From positions 1-54,885 of the forward strand of contig DASYEM010000025.1 of the NCBI GenBank assembly GCA_036499025.1: DNA of 54,885 nt, given 5' to 3'. Made by a program: the position numbers and the translations under genes. The notes beneath the pieces were generated by a model. The model had not been told where the DNA came from and did not search any database. It saw only the letters and a list, made by a program, of their open reading frames with translations. Positions 41,331 to 51,438 of this stretch are shown here, one piece after another. Numbering within the stretch: position 1 is the first letter of the stretch; the number at the start of each line of letters is the position of its first letter. Origin of the DNA: Parvibaculum sp036499025 (GTDB lineage: Bacteria; Pseudomonadota; Alphaproteobacteria; Parvibaculales; Parvibaculaceae).

Positions 41331-42580
41331 GCGGCCCTCGCGAGAATGCGCTCATAAAGATCGCGATATCGGTCTGCGACGACGGCAATATCGAATTCGG
41401 CTTCGACCTTGGCGCGGACGCGCGCGCCCAGGTCGTTGGCGCGAGACAATTCGTCAAGACACCAGACGATGCCGCGGGCGAGGTCCGCAGAGCAATGAGC
41501 TTCGGCCAGATAGCCATCCACCTGATGCTCGATAATGTCGAGCGGCCCGCCGCTGGCGAAAGCAACGACGGGGGTGCCGCAGGCCATGGCCTCAATGATG
41601 GTTTTGCCGAACGCTTCCTGAAGGGAGGGCATGACGGCGGCATCGGCAGCGGAATAGAGAAGCGACAATTTCCGGTCGTCATCGACATAGCCGACATAAC
41701 GCGTCTCTATGCCGACGTCTGGAACGTCGCCCGGATTGAGGTCGCCGAAAACCACGAGTAACAGAGAACTCGCTTTTTCGGTCTGTCCAAGCTCCTTCAA
41801 GGCCGCGAGCAGCTCGGGAAATCCTTTGCGCCGGTCCTGCGTCGCCTTCACCGCGCCATAAACGACAATCTTCCTGTCCTCAGGCAAATTCCAGATACGG
41901 CGCGCCTCCATCTTGTCGCTCGGAACAAAGTGGCCGAGATCGAGGCCGTTCGGAATGACTTCTATCGGATAGGGCGAGAAGAGAGAGCTCTCTCTCGCGC
42001 AATCGCCGAGCCAGCCGCTGATCGGCACCAGAGACAGATCGAGATCCCGCCATTGTCTGCTTTTGCTCTCCCAGATCGAATGGCTGAGATCTTCTTCGTT
42101 ATTCGAGCGGAGTTGCGGGCAGGAACCGCAGCTGTCGCGATAGCGTTCGCAGCCCGCCGTGTAGTGGCACCCGCCGGTAAAACCCCACATGTCGCGCAAC
42201 GTCCAGACAACGGGACAATTGAATTGCTTCAGGGCGCTTACAGGGAGAAAGCCCGCACCGACCCAATGTAGATGCAGGATATCGGGCTTCGCCTCCCGCA
42301 CGAATTTGCCGAACCGGGCTGGCAACCAGTTGACGGACCAGAAAGATTCATCCGTCTTGTCATAAGGCCGCAACGGCAGTTCATCCAGCCGCCCACGCAC
42401 GCGCGCGGTGAAGCGCGCAATTGGGCTCGGCAAGGCGACGGTTGCGTCGTCGTCGCTCAGCTTGCGCGCAACCATCATGGAAGAATCGACGCCGCGTGCC
42501 CTCAACGCTTCATGCAGCCAGAAAGAGCCACGCGCGGCGCCGCCATCGATATCGGATTTGCTGAGATGAAGGACTCTCAT
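41327..42580 (-). CDS. Glycosyltransferase (GT4, WcaC-like)
   Basis: A 417-residue GT4 enzyme opening MRVLHLSKSDIDGGAARGSF, followed by ILHLHWVGAGFLPVSAL, VVWTLRDMWGFTGGCHYT with a Cys-rich stretch (CERYRDSCGSCPQL), VIPNGLDLGHFVP and VMPSLQEAFGKTIIEAMACGTPVVAF with the donor-binding E-x7-E. The mix of DMW-TGGCHY and CGSCP is typical of WcaC-like transferases. ATG 42580 overlaps the polymerase stop by 4 nt, which decides the start over a long open extension upstream. Confidence 0.9.
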   Translation of the reverse strand: MRVLHLSKSDIDGGAARGSFWLHEALRARGVDSSMMVARKLSDDDATVALPSPIARFTARVRGRLDELPLRPYDKTDESFWSVNWLPARFGKFVREAKPDILHLHWVGAGFLPVSALKQFNCPVVWTLRDMWGFTGGCHYTAGCERYRDSCGSCPQLRSNNEEDLSHSIWESKSRQWRDLDLSLVPISGWLGDCARESSLFSPYPIEVIPNGLDLGHFVPSDKMEARRIWNLPEDRKIVVYGAVKATQDRRKGFPELLAALKELGQTEKASSLLLVVFGDLNPGDVPDVGIETRYVGYVDDDRKLSLLYSAADAAVMPSLQEAFGKTIIEAMACGTPVVAFASGGPLDIIEHQVDGYLAEAHCSADLARGIVWCLDELSRANDLGARVRAKVEAEFDIAVVADRYRDLYERILARAA

Positions 42581-43905
42581 GCATAGGCCTTTCTCGCCGG
42601 GGACGGCGCAGGCGAGGAAACGGGTTGACGTGCCGTGACGGTCTGGCGATAGCGCAGTACCGTCGCGACGCAAGCAAACATCAAAACAGCCCATGGCTTG
42701 GGCGATACATAGGCGCCCGATGCTTGCCCGAAGACGGCCCAGACGATCCAGCACAACAAGGCATTTTGCGTTCCGAGTCGCTTCAGATACCAGCTCATCG
42801 CCGCGATCATGACGAGCCCCCATCCGAGCCCAAGATAGGTCCAGTGCAGCCAGAAATAATTATTCAGCGACTTTGCATTTCCGTCCATCGGCCATGCCGG
42901 ATCGAAGGCGGAGGACTGTGAGAAGATCTGAACAAGTCTGTCGCCGAAAACATCCTCGCCGGTCAGGCCGATGCCGGTGAGAGGGTGATTAGCGATGCTG
43001 TCAAAAGCGGCGAGAGCCGGACCGATTTCGCGGTAGAAGAAGCTTGGATCGGAGCCCTGCATGATGTCGTTGAAACGTTCAGCATAAAGAGACGTTACGG
43101 CCCAGCTTGCAAGAGCCAGCAAAATGACGGAGAGGAAGCCGAGCATGGCTTTTTGCGAAAGCGCTCCCGCTCCCTGCGAACGAGGTGTCTTCTGGAATAT
43201 TTCGCAAGGGCCCACAAGGATGAGGCCGAGCAGCAGAGTGGGGCCGCGCATCAGAAAATAGCCAATGGCGATCAGAGCGACATATGCGACAATTTTCCAC
43301 CGCCAGGTCGAGAGCAAATACCAGAGCAGAGAAAAAAGAGCGAAGGCGAAGGTGACGGCGGACGGTTCGGAAGTGAAAAGTTTGGGGCGAATACGTCCAT
43401 AAAGAAGCTGATCGCGCGCATCCGCATTATAGACGCCGAAATTATAGACATGCTCGCGCACCGTATCGCTTATTGCGCGAAAACCCGTGTAGTTTTCGAG
43501 CGCCGTGCCGACGATAATGAAGAGGCAAAACAAAAGAAAAAGTCGGCCGAGTCTGTCGCGATTGTACCGAACTGCAACAATGAAAAACCCGTAACCGAGA
43601 ACGAGCGAATAGGTAAGCTGAACCAGTCCCGTCAACCGTTTCTTGAGGAAGCTGAGCTCGGCGGCGCAGAGAACGGAGAACAGAAAGAGAAAGACGACGG
43701 TGAGAAGCGCAACAAGTTGTCTCTCCTCGACCCAATCGGGATGTCGCAGCAACATGGTGAACCCTGCCACGGCTGCGATGATGTTGGGTATGGGCACCGT
43801 CGGCGACAGGTTGAGAGCCACCTCCATATAGATGCCCGTCAGGAACAGCAGGATAAGAACGCTATCCAGCATGTCGGGCTGCTTTTTCATGGTCGCGCTA
43901 TTCAT
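42577..43905 (-). CDS. O-antigen/exopolysaccharide polymerase (Wzy-like)
   Basis: A 442-residue protein with about ten to eleven membrane helices and a larger periplasmic loop near residues 290-370 (AERFNDIMQGSDPSFFYREIGPAL, NHPLTGIGLTG), the arrangement of Wzy/O-antigen ligase family proteins. It would polymerise flipped repeat units. Wzy sequences diverge strongly, so the call rests on topology, the short GIGLTG motif and location among glycosyltransferases with a flippase and chain-length protein. Start ATG 43905 overlaps the upstream gene by 4 nt. Confidence 0.8.
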   Translation of the reverse strand: MNSATMKKQPDMLDSVLILLFLTGIYMEVALNLSPTVPIPNIIAAVAGFTMLLRHPDWVEERQLVALLTVVFLFLFSVLCAAELSFLKKRLTGLVQLTYSLVLGYGFFIVAVRYNRDRLGRLFLLFCLFIIVGTALENYTGFRAISDTVREHVYNFGVYNADARDQLLYGRIRPKLFTSEPSAVTFAFALFSLLWYLLSTWRWKIVAYVALIAIGYFLMRGPTLLLGLILVGPCEIFQKTPRSQGAGALSQKAMLGFLSVILLALASWAVTSLYAERFNDIMQGSDPSFFYREIGPALAAFDSIANHPLTGIGLTGEDVFGDRLVQIFSQSSAFDPAWPMDGNAKSLNNYFWLHWTYLGLGWGLVMIAAMSWYLKRLGTQNALLCWIVWAVFGQASGAYVSPKPWAVLMFACVATVLRYRQTVTARQPVSSPAPSPARKAYA

Positions 43906-45116
43906 GCGGACACCGCAATTCTTTGAGCCGGGCCATGAAGAACCGACATCAGCGCCTGGCCTCGCATCGACCAGTCGAAGACATCCGCGCAAACGGAAAA
44001 AGCTTGCTCTTGAAGTCGGTTCAAAAGGACGAAATCATCCATGGCCTCGACAACGCCGGCCACAAGTTCCTCATGCCGAGAATATGTCAGAACGTTCTCG
44101 CGCAATTGGAAGGGGACCCCAGCGATCGAATGTTCCAGCGCCGCGACCGGCAGGCGATTGAAGATGTAATCGAGGATCTTCAGCTTGAACCCTCCGCCGC
44201 TGCGCTCCGGCACGATGGCGATGCGCGCTTGGTCGAGATAAGGAATGATGTCATCGACCGGTCCGACGATCTCGGTCCCTTTCATCTCCCGGCGCAATCC
44301 TTCAAAGAACGCGATCTCGCCATTGCCGACGACCTGAAGCTGCATGTCGGCGGCCGCAAAAACGGGATCGGCGACCGTGAGGAATTCGCGCAGGTTCATC
44401 TGTTTGGCCAGCCACTCGAAGCTGCCGACAAGAAGAGCCCGGCGGGGAATGTCCCGCGTGATATGGCGCGTCTCGAGGCGTCGTCCCGCATAGCCGGGCG
44501 AGAGCGTTAGAATGGGTTTGTCGGGATTGCGCATCGCGAAATGTTTGGCATCTTCCGGCGTGATGGCCGTCACGGCATCGGCCTGATCGACCATCTCGTG
44601 CTCAAGCTCGGTCGCTTTGCGAGCGTCGTGAAGCAACGCTTTGCCCTTGAAGAAATTTCCATCGAAATTGCTCGCGACGTTGGCTCGCGTCGTCTCTTCG
44701 TGATTATGCGAGATGTAGATCAGTCGAGGCACGGGGGCGCCTGTATCCCGATGGGTCTGAAGGAGTTCAAGCGCCCAGCCGGAATAAAGGCCATCCATCA
44801 CGATGGCATCCCAATGCCGTTGCCCAAGAAGCTGCTGAAAGCGATGCCGCATGGCGCCGGTATCCGAGCGATGCGTAATATGGGGAAATCGTGAAAAGAA
44901 ACTCTGCCAGGCGGCGCGGCCTGCCTGGGGAACCAGCCACCAACGAATGTTGTCGTCTCCGTCGCCGTCGCGCCTGGGAGATTCAGCACATTCAAAGCAC
45001 AGCACGTCGATTTCAGCGCCTTCGCCCGCCAGCGCCTCGATGAGGCGGCCAGAGTAAATACGTTGCCCGTCATGCTCCGGCAACGGATCGATCCACGTCA
45101 ACCATAAGCAGCGCAT
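43902..45116 (-). CDS. Glycosyltransferase (GT4/GT1-like)
   Basis: A 404-residue protein opening MRCLWLTWIDPLPEHDGQRI, then LIYISHNHEETTRANVAS, ADAVTAITPEDAKHFA, LLVGSFEWLAKQMNLREFL at the second domain and IVPERSGGGFKLKILDYIFNRLPVAAL with a donor-binding acidic region. These are hallmarks of GT4-like transferases of exopolysaccharide clusters. Start 45116 lies 11 nt after the sugar-phosphate transferase stop; further in-frame codons upstream overlap that gene. Donor and linkage are not predictable. Confidence 0.85.
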   Translation of the reverse strand: MRCLWLTWIDPLPEHDGQRIYSGRLIEALAGEGAEIDVLCFECAESPRRDGDGDDNIRWWLVPQAGRAAWQSFFSRFPHITHRSDTGAMRHRFQQLLGQRHWDAIVMDGLYSGWALELLQTHRDTGAPVPRLIYISHNHEETTRANVASNFDGNFFKGKALLHDARKATELEHEMVDQADAVTAITPEDAKHFAMRNPDKPILTLSPGYAGRRLETRHITRDIPRRALLVGSFEWLAKQMNLREFLTVADPVFAAADMQLQVVGNGEIAFFEGLRREMKGTEIVGPVDDIIPYLDQARIAIVPERSGGGFKLKILDYIFNRLPVAALEHSIAGVPFQLRENVLTYSRHEELVAGVVEAMDDFVLLNRLQEQAFSVCADVFDWSMRGQALMSVLHGPAQRIAVSA

Positions 45117-45127
45117 CGGGACACCCG

Positions 45128-46603
45128 TCAAAAAGCATTCTTTCCGGTAAAGCCGCCAAGAACGGTCATCCAGATGATCTTGATATCGAGCCAGAGCGAC
45201 CACTCTTCGATATAGACGAGGTCGTATTCGACGCGTTTGCGGATCTGTTCGAGCGTTTCTGTTTCGCCGCGCCAGCCATTGACCTGCGCCCAGCCGGTAA
45301 TGCCGGGCTTGACGCGATGGCGCGACGCATAATCGCGCACGGCCTCGTCGTAAAGACGGCCGGCGGCCTTCGCCGACAGCGCGTGTGGGCGTGGTCCGAC
45401 AATCGACATTTCGCCGCGCACCACGTTGAGGAACTGCGGCAACTCGTCGAGACTGTATTTGCGTAAGGTCGCGCCGATCTTGGTGATGCGCGGATCGCCA
45501 CGCCGGGTGAGTTGTTCAGCATTCTCATCCCGTTGATCGTTGTACATCGTGCGGAATTTGTAGACATCGATCAGTTGATTATTGAAGCCATAGCGCTTCT
45601 GCCGAAAAAGAACAGGACCGGGACTGTCGAATTTGATGAGCGCTGCTATGCCGAGCATGACTGGCGATATCATCGCCAGAATGAGGGCCGAGGCCACGCG
45701 ATCCTCGACGTCCTTCAGCACAGACTGCCAATCGGAAAGAGGCTTGTTCAAGACATTGAGCAAAGGCAGATCGCCGAAATGACTGAAGCTCGCATGAGGC
45801 AGATGGAAGCCCATAAGACCCGGACACAGGCGGACATTCACGGGCAACGTCTTCAGCTTCGCCGTGATGGTGAGAAGGCGTTCCTCCTCCGTCGGCGAGA
45901 CTGCGATGATGACGGTATCGAGAGGATGCTGCCGAACAAATCGCTCCAATGCTTCGAGGTCGCCGAGAACCGGGCGGCCTGCATAGGATTTTGGCGGGCG
46001 GACGGCACCTTGCGTTTCGTCGTCGTCGAAAATTCCGACAACGCGGACGCCGGATTCGGTCGCCTTGCCGAAGTGATCGATGAGACGGCGCGCGATCGGC
46101 CCGAGGCCGATGACGGCTACATCTCTGCTCAGCCGTCCTTCCTCAATCCAGGTGCGGCTGCGCGCATAGAGAACGAGACGGCCTGCAACAAGCCCGGACC
46201 AGGCGGTGGCGAACCATACGGTCGACCAGACGCGCGAATAGGCTTCCGAGTATTTCGTGAGAAACCCGATTGCAATCAGCGTAACCGCGACGCAGGCCCA
46301 ACCCGTTGTGACGCGGCGCAAGCTGCTGGAGGGTTGCAGGAGGGAGTCGAATTCATAAACACCCCACATACGGAAGACATTGAGCGCAATCAGCGAGCCG
46401 AAGATCAAAATGGCAGCATAATCCCCCCAGGCGGCGTCGGGCTTGTTGATGAGCCACATGGCATAGGCGAGCGCGCCGCTGCCGAAAATGATCGCGACGT
46501 CATAGGCCGCAGCGAGCCCGCGGATGATGGGCTCGGAAACTGGTTTGCGAGCGGAGGGCATTTCCGCCGCCGTCGCTCTCGCCGCCGAAGTCAATTCCGC
46601 CAT
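45128..46603 (-). CDS. Undecaprenyl-phosphate hexose-1-phosphate transferase (WcaJ-like initiating enzyme)
   Basis: A 491-residue polyisoprenyl-phosphate hexose-1-phosphate transferase. Four or five N-terminal membrane helices precede a nucleotide-binding-like middle domain (VAVIGLGPIARRLIDHFG), a further helix near 290, and the catalytic C-terminus: LFRQKRYGFNNQLIDVYKFR, LRKYSLDELPQFLNVVRGEM and VGPRPHA. It loads the first sugar phosphate, most likely glucose, onto undecaprenyl phosphate. ATG 46603 with GATGAGGT upstream is preferred to a GTG at 46624. Preceded by an 86-bp gap, so a second promoter is possible here. Confidence 0.9.
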   Translation of the reverse strand: MAELTSAARATAAEMPSARKPVSEPIIRGLAAAYDVAIIFGSGALAYAMWLINKPDAAWGDYAAILIFGSLIALNVFRMWGVYEFDSLLQPSSSLRRVTTGWACVAVTLIAIGFLTKYSEAYSRVWSTVWFATAWSGLVAGRLVLYARSRTWIEEGRLSRDVAVIGLGPIARRLIDHFGKATESGVRVVGIFDDDETQGAVRPPKSYAGRPVLGDLEALERFVRQHPLDTVIIAVSPTEEERLLTITAKLKTLPVNVRLCPGLMGFHLPHASFSHFGDLPLLNVLNKPLSDWQSVLKDVEDRVASALILAMISPVMLGIAALIKFDSPGPVLFRQKRYGFNNQLIDVYKFRTMYNDQRDENAEQLTRRGDPRITKIGATLRKYSLDELPQFLNVVRGEMSIVGPRPHALSAKAAGRLYDEAVRDYASRHRVKPGITGWAQVNGWRGETETLEQIRKRVEYDLVYIEEWSLWLDIKIIWMTVLGGFTGKNAF

Positions 46604-46689
46604 CACGACCTCATCCGCTAACACGCACCTACTTCACAAACCGAACGCGAGCATTGGTTTTGCCATGTCGAAGGGGGCGGGTGTTGTGA

Positions 46690-47970
46690 TCAGCGAAAGG
46701 GGAAAGCGTGACCAGTGCGGGGCCGGAAAGCCGGCGCGGATTCGGCCATATTTGACGGCGCGATTACGGGCGTTGCGCCGAACAATGTGGCGGCAAAGTG
46801 GCGCGGTGTGCGGCTTTCGACGAAGCTTTCTGCTTCTACGGCGTTGAAGTTTTCAGCCGGGTCTTTGCTCATGCTTTCAATCGCGCGTGCGAGGCGCGAA
46901 GGATCGGTCGTGTCGATAGAAAGGCCAAGCCCGTGCCTTTGGCAGAGCTTGCCCAGAAGCCCATAATTTTGGGTGATCACCGGTTTTCCCGCGCTCGCTG
47001 CCCAGAGCAGAACACCGCTCGATCCGACGAACCGCTGATATGGCGCGAGAATGACGTCTGAACTGCGAATGAGATTTGCGAGCTCATTCATGGGGAGCCG
47101 GCGATCATCGAGTTCCAGCCAGAGCGTCGGCCGATCGCGGCGTAAATTGGAGACCGCGCCGTTGACCGTTACGCAAATGCTCGGATCGACGCGGCCGGCA
47201 ATGATGACGGCGATCCGCTGCGCGGTCTCGGCATCAATTTCCCGGAGCGCCGCGAGCAAGGTCAGGATTCCCTTGCGCGCGGCAAGCGCTCCGAAAAGTA
47301 GAAAGACAGAACGGCCCGTCGGAATGTTTGCATGAGCATCTGCGACTACAGGAAATGGAAAGGCCGGATCGTCGATTGTCTCGACTTTGTCGCCCAACTT
47401 GTAGTTGCGGGACGCATAGGATGAAAAATAGGGATCGAGCGAAAGCATTTTATGCAATGAGCGATTTCTCAGCATCAACCTGTAGAGAATGCGCTTCCTG
47501 AAGTCCCGAATGTGCTCCTTGAGCGTCGCGGAAAAATTGGGTGTGAGTTCGCTGTAGTGCGTCGATGGGCGGAAAAGTATGCCGGAAACGGATTTCCCTT
47601 CCATGCGGAGTCCAAGCGCAAGCGGGAGGGAAAGATGATCTATGCTGAGGAAAACGCCATGATCGGCACCCGCTTGCTTCAGATAGCGGCGCATCACCCA
47701 CCAGCGGGAAAAACCGCTGATGGGGAGCGACGAATGAAGACAGAGACGCATTTCGTGAGGCCTCAGCGTCAATACACGGATGCGTTTGCGCACGGCCATC
47801 GACAAAACTTGAGAGAGGCGGTGCGCCAAATCCGGCGCGACGGCAAAGGTAACTAGCCAGTCGGCACGCTCATCCTCTGCGAAGTGACATAGATGCTCGA
47901 CCCATTCGCTCGTATGGCCGTGCGGATCAGGTTCGAAAATCAGTATATGCGGCGGGTCCAACGGTGCCAT
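46690..47970 (-). CDS. Glycosyltransferase
   Basis: A 426-residue protein beginning HILIFEPDPHGHTSEWVEHL, a start seen in some sugar transferases acting on surface polymers. The C-terminal domain shows VFLLFGALAARKGILTLLAAL, IAVIIAGRVDPSI and VILAPYQRFVGSSGVLLWAASAGKPVIT, a GT4-type donor-binding region with Ser-Ser-Gly in place of the usual acidic pair. ATG follows the preceding stop directly (TGAATG). Function in repeat-unit assembly is inferred from position. Confidence 0.78.
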   Translation of the reverse strand: MAPLDPPHILIFEPDPHGHTSEWVEHLCHFAEDERADWLVTFAVAPDLAHRLSQVLSMAVRKRIRVLTLRPHEMRLCLHSSLPISGFSRWWVMRRYLKQAGADHGVFLSIDHLSLPLALGLRMEGKSVSGILFRPSTHYSELTPNFSATLKEHIRDFRKRILYRLMLRNRSLHKMLSLDPYFSSYASRNYKLGDKVETIDDPAFPFPVVADAHANIPTGRSVFLLFGALAARKGILTLLAALREIDAETAQRIAVIIAGRVDPSICVTVNGAVSNLRRDRPTLWLELDDRRLPMNELANLIRSSDVILAPYQRFVGSSGVLLWAASAGKPVITQNYGLLGKLCQRHGLGLSIDTTDPSRLARAIESMSKDPAENFNAVEAESFVESRTPRHFAATLFGATPVIAPSNMAESAPAFRPRTGHAFPFR

Positions 47971-49197
47971 TCAGCTTGAACCGCGCACGGCGGACATAAA
48001 GTCTCGCAGCACCTTTGGTTTGGCATGATGGGCGAGCACATGGGCCCGGCCTCGCGCGCCGAGTTCGGCGCAAAGGGCCTGGTCTTCGGAAAGACGCAAT
48101 ACGGCATCGGCGAAGGCTGTCGGATCGTTCGGCGGTACACAAAGAAAGGCGCCCGTATCCTCCTGCATTTTCCAGAGCAGACTTCCCGGCTCCGCCGTGG
48201 CGATGAAGGGGCGTCCGGCCGCCATGATCGCGAATATCTTCGATGGAACCGCATAGTCGGCGGCTTGAGGATTTTGCGGCACAAGGTGAATGTCGCCTTC
48301 AGACAAGGCCACATTCAACCGCGCGGGTGGCAGAAGAGGGCGAAACTCGATGTTTCGCAGACCGAGCGAGAGGGCGGTTTCCATAAGCGCATGGGCTTCG
48401 CGTCCTTCGCCACGCAGCACGATACGGATCGCGGGTCGGGCCGTTTGTAGGAGGCTGGCGAGATCAAGAATTTGCGCCAGTGACTGCTTCTTGCCGAAAT
48501 TGCCACTATAGATAATTGTCGTTGGCTGCCCCGCGCGCCTGTCAGTTGGATAAATGGCGTCGGTATCGATCCAGATGGGCAGAACTTCAATGGGGACATG
48601 AACTTTCCGCGCGCGCAGCTGAGCGCGCATGTGCTCCGACAAAACAAGTGCAAGGTCTGTCCGGTTAAGAGCGAGGCGCTCGACCGACCGCAAGCAGCGC
48701 AGCATAAATCCGCCGCCGACCATCCCCAGCCCTTCGGCAAGACCGGACTCGATATCGTGGATAACTGCAACATGCCTGCCGCCTCTGCGCGTCATGATAG
48801 CACCGAGAATGACGGTCAAAATCGAGGGGCAGAGAGAGACGACAAGGCGCTGGCGGCGAATGCGGCCCCGCGCAAGCTCCATCAAGCTGCGCACCAAAAA
48901 ATGAGCGTCCGTCACCATGCGGCGAAGCGCCCCGCCCCCATTCAGAATGCGATTGGGAACCCGCGTTATCGACACGCCCTCGAGGATTTCTTCGTCGCGG
49001 TCGCCGGACCGGTAGTCCGCGAAAATCGCATCGCCCGGATAATGCGGACGCCCGGTCAGCACGCGCACATCCAGTTCGTGCGTTGTCAGCCATTCGGCCA
49101 TGTCGCCGCAATAGGGCCCCGAGCCGATCCATTCAGGCCGGTAATACTGTGTGACGAAAAGGGCGCCGTCGTCTCGCGTGGGGGCAAGCGCTTTCAT
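47971..49197 (-). CDS. Glycosyltransferase (GT4, WcaI-like)
   Basis: A 408-residue GT4 enzyme resembling the colanic-acid WcaI group: LFVTQYYRPEWIGSGPYCGD and VRVLTGRPHYPG at the N-terminus, VAVIHDIESGLAEGLGM, VLPIWIDTDAIYPTD, TIIYSGNFGKKQSLAQILDL, and LVPQNPQAADYAVPSKIFAIMAAGRPFIA with the donor-binding part. WcaI is often assigned as a fucosyltransferase, which would fit the gmd-fcl genes here, but that is inference. It begins 3 nt after the wzc-like stop and its own stop abuts the next ATG. Confidence 0.88.
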   Translation of the reverse strand: MKALAPTRDDGALFVTQYYRPEWIGSGPYCGDMAEWLTTHELDVRVLTGRPHYPGDAIFADYRSGDRDEEILEGVSITRVPNRILNGGGALRRMVTDAHFLVRSLMELARGRIRRQRLVVSLCPSILTVILGAIMTRRGGRHVAVIHDIESGLAEGLGMVGGGFMLRCLRSVERLALNRTDLALVLSEHMRAQLRARKVHVPIEVLPIWIDTDAIYPTDRRAGQPTTIIYSGNFGKKQSLAQILDLASLLQTARPAIRIVLRGEGREAHALMETALSLGLRNIEFRPLLPPARLNVALSEGDIHLVPQNPQAADYAVPSKIFAIMAAGRPFIATAEPGSLLWKMQEDTGAFLCVPPNDPTAFADAVLRLSEDQALCAELGARGRAHVLAHHAKPKVLRDFMSAVRGSS

Positions 49198-49200
49198 GCC

Positions 49201-51438
49201 TTACACCGCCCGCGCAAGGGCATTGCTGCGCGAATAGCCGTAGTGGAGATCGACGGATGCGTAGCGCTTGTATTGTTTCGGATCGACCTGTGCCAGCGCG
49301 ACACCCGCGATACCGCCACCCGATGCGCGAATCTGTTTGATTGCGTCGGCGGCGACGTCTTGCGACGTATGCTTCCAGCGCGTGACGAAGATTGTCGTAT
49401 CGACGAGGCGGGAATAATGCAGCGCTTCGCTGCCGACCAGCACCGGCGGCGTATCGAGAATGACGAGTTCATAATGACGCGCCAGAGATTTCAGCAACGC
49501 GTTCATGCGCTCGAAGTCAGGGACATACCCACCGCCGGCAGGAACTCTGCCGGCAAAAATCGCGTGAAGGCCTGAGGCCGGATCGCGGTAAACGGCCTCA
49601 TCGGGGGTTGCTTCGCCGTTGAGAAGATCCACCAGGCCCGCTTGCGGCCGTTGGCCGAGAAGGGAGTGTATCGTCGGCCGGCGCAGATCGCCGTCCACCA
49701 CGATAACGCGGCGCCCCGTATAGGCGAGAAGGCGCGCCATGGAGAGGCTGAGAAGCGATTTGCCTTCGTCCGGCACCGAGGACGTCATCATGATGACCGT
49801 CGGCGTTTCACCGCTATGCGTCAGGACCAGCCGCGTATGAAGTTTTCGGACCGCCTCGCTGAAGGGCGAGGTTGGGTCGCGGACTACGTGATCTGCCGCC
49901 GCCGAGGGCTTGAAAGCGGGGATCATTGCGAGCGTCGGAAGACCCGTCGCCTTCTCGACGTCGTCGCTTGTGCGGAAGGTCCGGTCAAGTGCTTCCGCAA
50001 GCAGCGCGAGCAGAGCGCCGAGCATCGCGCCGGCAAGAGCAGCGCCGATGATCATGGCTGTCTTCGGCGGGAAGTCCGCGCGATCGGGGACGCCGGCATG
50101 GGAGATGACCCAGGCATCCGGCTGCTGGAAGTCGCGCTGAGCGGAGCTTTGCTTGTATCCTTCGAGGAAATTCTGGAAGAGCTGACGGCTGGCGTCCGCC
50201 TCGCGTTCCAGCTCGTGCAACTTGATCGACTGTTCGTTCGTCTGGCCGACTTTGTTCTGCGATCGATCCAGGCTCGCCTTGAGCGAATTGTAACGCGCTT
50301 GTGCCGCGGTTTGCTGACTTCTCAAGCTGGCGACGATCTGGCCGACCTGACCCTTGATCTTGGCATCGATATCCGAGATTTGTGCATGAATATTCTTGAT
50401 CTGTGGATGCTTCGGCCCATAGACCGCCGAAAGCTGCGCTGCTTGTTGTTCGATCTCCGTGCGCTTCTCCTCAAGCGCCTGGATGATGGGAGACCCAAGG
50501 ACCTGAGGAATGCTCTTGGCGCCTTTCCCTTGTTTCAGCATCGCGGTCGCCTGTCCGAGCTGTGCATCCGCTTCGGCTTTGGCGCTTTCAGCAAGCACCA
50601 GCTGCGTATTGAGCTCGCCCATTTGCTGCGAGGTCACCGTTTCGGCGTTCGAGGTATAGAGCCCGTTCTGCTGGCGGTAATCTTCCACCGCGCGCTCGTC
50701 CTGATCGAGCTGCCGGCGAAGCGTTTCCAGCTGACCCGAAAGCCATTTATTGGCGCGCTCGGTTGTCTCGGCCTTCAAGACCAATTGCTGTTCGATATAA
50801 AGATCGGCGAAGGCGTTGGCGATGCGCGCCGCCTTGAGCGGACTTTGCGAGCGGACCGTGATTTCAAGAACATGTGAGCGATCGGCAGGCGTGGCGTCGA
50901 CGGCTGAAAGCACGGTTGAGACGACACGCTGAAAGGGCTGGCTCAGTTCATCTGCCGACTTCGTCCCGTCGCCGGATTTGCTGGATTGCGAACCGAAAAT
51001 GCTCGCTCGGATGCGGGCGAGAAGCGGGCGAGGGCGGAGCGCGGGATTGAACTCCGGGTCATTGTCGAGCGCCAGACGTCGTATCACGCGTTCGGCCAGA
51101 GCGCGGGACTCGACGACGTGGGACTGACTCTCGATCGTGTCGCGATCGACGACAAGCTTGTCGAGCGCAGCTTGGGTGCCCCCGGCATTGCTGCTCTGAA
51201 CGCCAATCAATACTTCCGACGTTGCGGAAAAGAGCGGTGTCAGCGAGTTGGCAAAGGCCAGCGCTCCGACCGTCAAAACAACAGTGCCGGATATGATGAA
51301 GAACTTCCTGCGCCACAGCTTGCGCAAAGTCCCGACCAGCTCCGAGGGTCCCGCCGGAGTTTGGGGGTCTTGCGCGTAAGTCTCCGGGCTCTGGGCGAAT
51401 ACGTGCTTCGGACTCGCCACGTGTTCGGGAAGACTCAT
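49201..51438 (-). CDS. Polysaccharide co-polymerase with tyrosine-kinase domain (Wzc-like)
   Basis: A 745-residue inner-membrane protein. A Wzz domain with two membrane helices (near 48-66 and 455-480) encloses a long coiled-coil region (about 215-400). The C-terminal BY-kinase has Walker A SSVPDEGKS near 550, Walker A' VIVVDGDLRRP near 577 and Walker B LVILDTPP near 657. A tyrosine-rich tail (YKRY, HYGYSRS) is the autophosphorylation cluster. It controls chain length and export with the outer-membrane Wza protein, whose gene abuts it (TGAATG). Walker A has Asp where Gly is usual (PDEGKS), a variant that need not impair it. Confidence 0.92.
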   Translation of the reverse strand: MSLPEHVASPKHVFAQSPETYAQDPQTPAGPSELVGTLRKLWRRKFFIISGTVVLTVGALAFANSLTPLFSATSEVLIGVQSSNAGGTQAALDKLVVDRDTIESQSHVVESRALAERVIRRLALDNDPEFNPALRPRPLLARIRASIFGSQSSKSGDGTKSADELSQPFQRVVSTVLSAVDATPADRSHVLEITVRSQSPLKAARIANAFADLYIEQQLVLKAETTERANKWLSGQLETLRRQLDQDERAVEDYRQQNGLYTSNAETVTSQQMGELNTQLVLAESAKAEADAQLGQATAMLKQGKGAKSIPQVLGSPIIQALEEKRTEIEQQAAQLSAVYGPKHPQIKNIHAQISDIDAKIKGQVGQIVASLRSQQTAAQARYNSLKASLDRSQNKVGQTNEQSIKLHELEREADASRQLFQNFLEGYKQSSAQRDFQQPDAWVISHAGVPDRADFPPKTAMIIGAALAGAMLGALLALLAEALDRTFRTSDDVEKATGLPTLAMIPAFKPSAAADHVVRDPTSPFSEAVRKLHTRLVLTHSGETPTVIMMTSSVPDEGKSLLSLSMARLLAYTGRRVIVVDGDLRRPTIHSLLGQRPQAGLVDLLNGEATPDEAVYRDPASGLHAIFAGRVPAGGGYVPDFERMNALLKSLARHYELVILDTPPVLVGSEALHYSRLVDTTIFVTRWKHTSQDVAADAIKQIRASGGGIAGVALAQVDPKQYKRYASVDLHYGYSRSNALARAV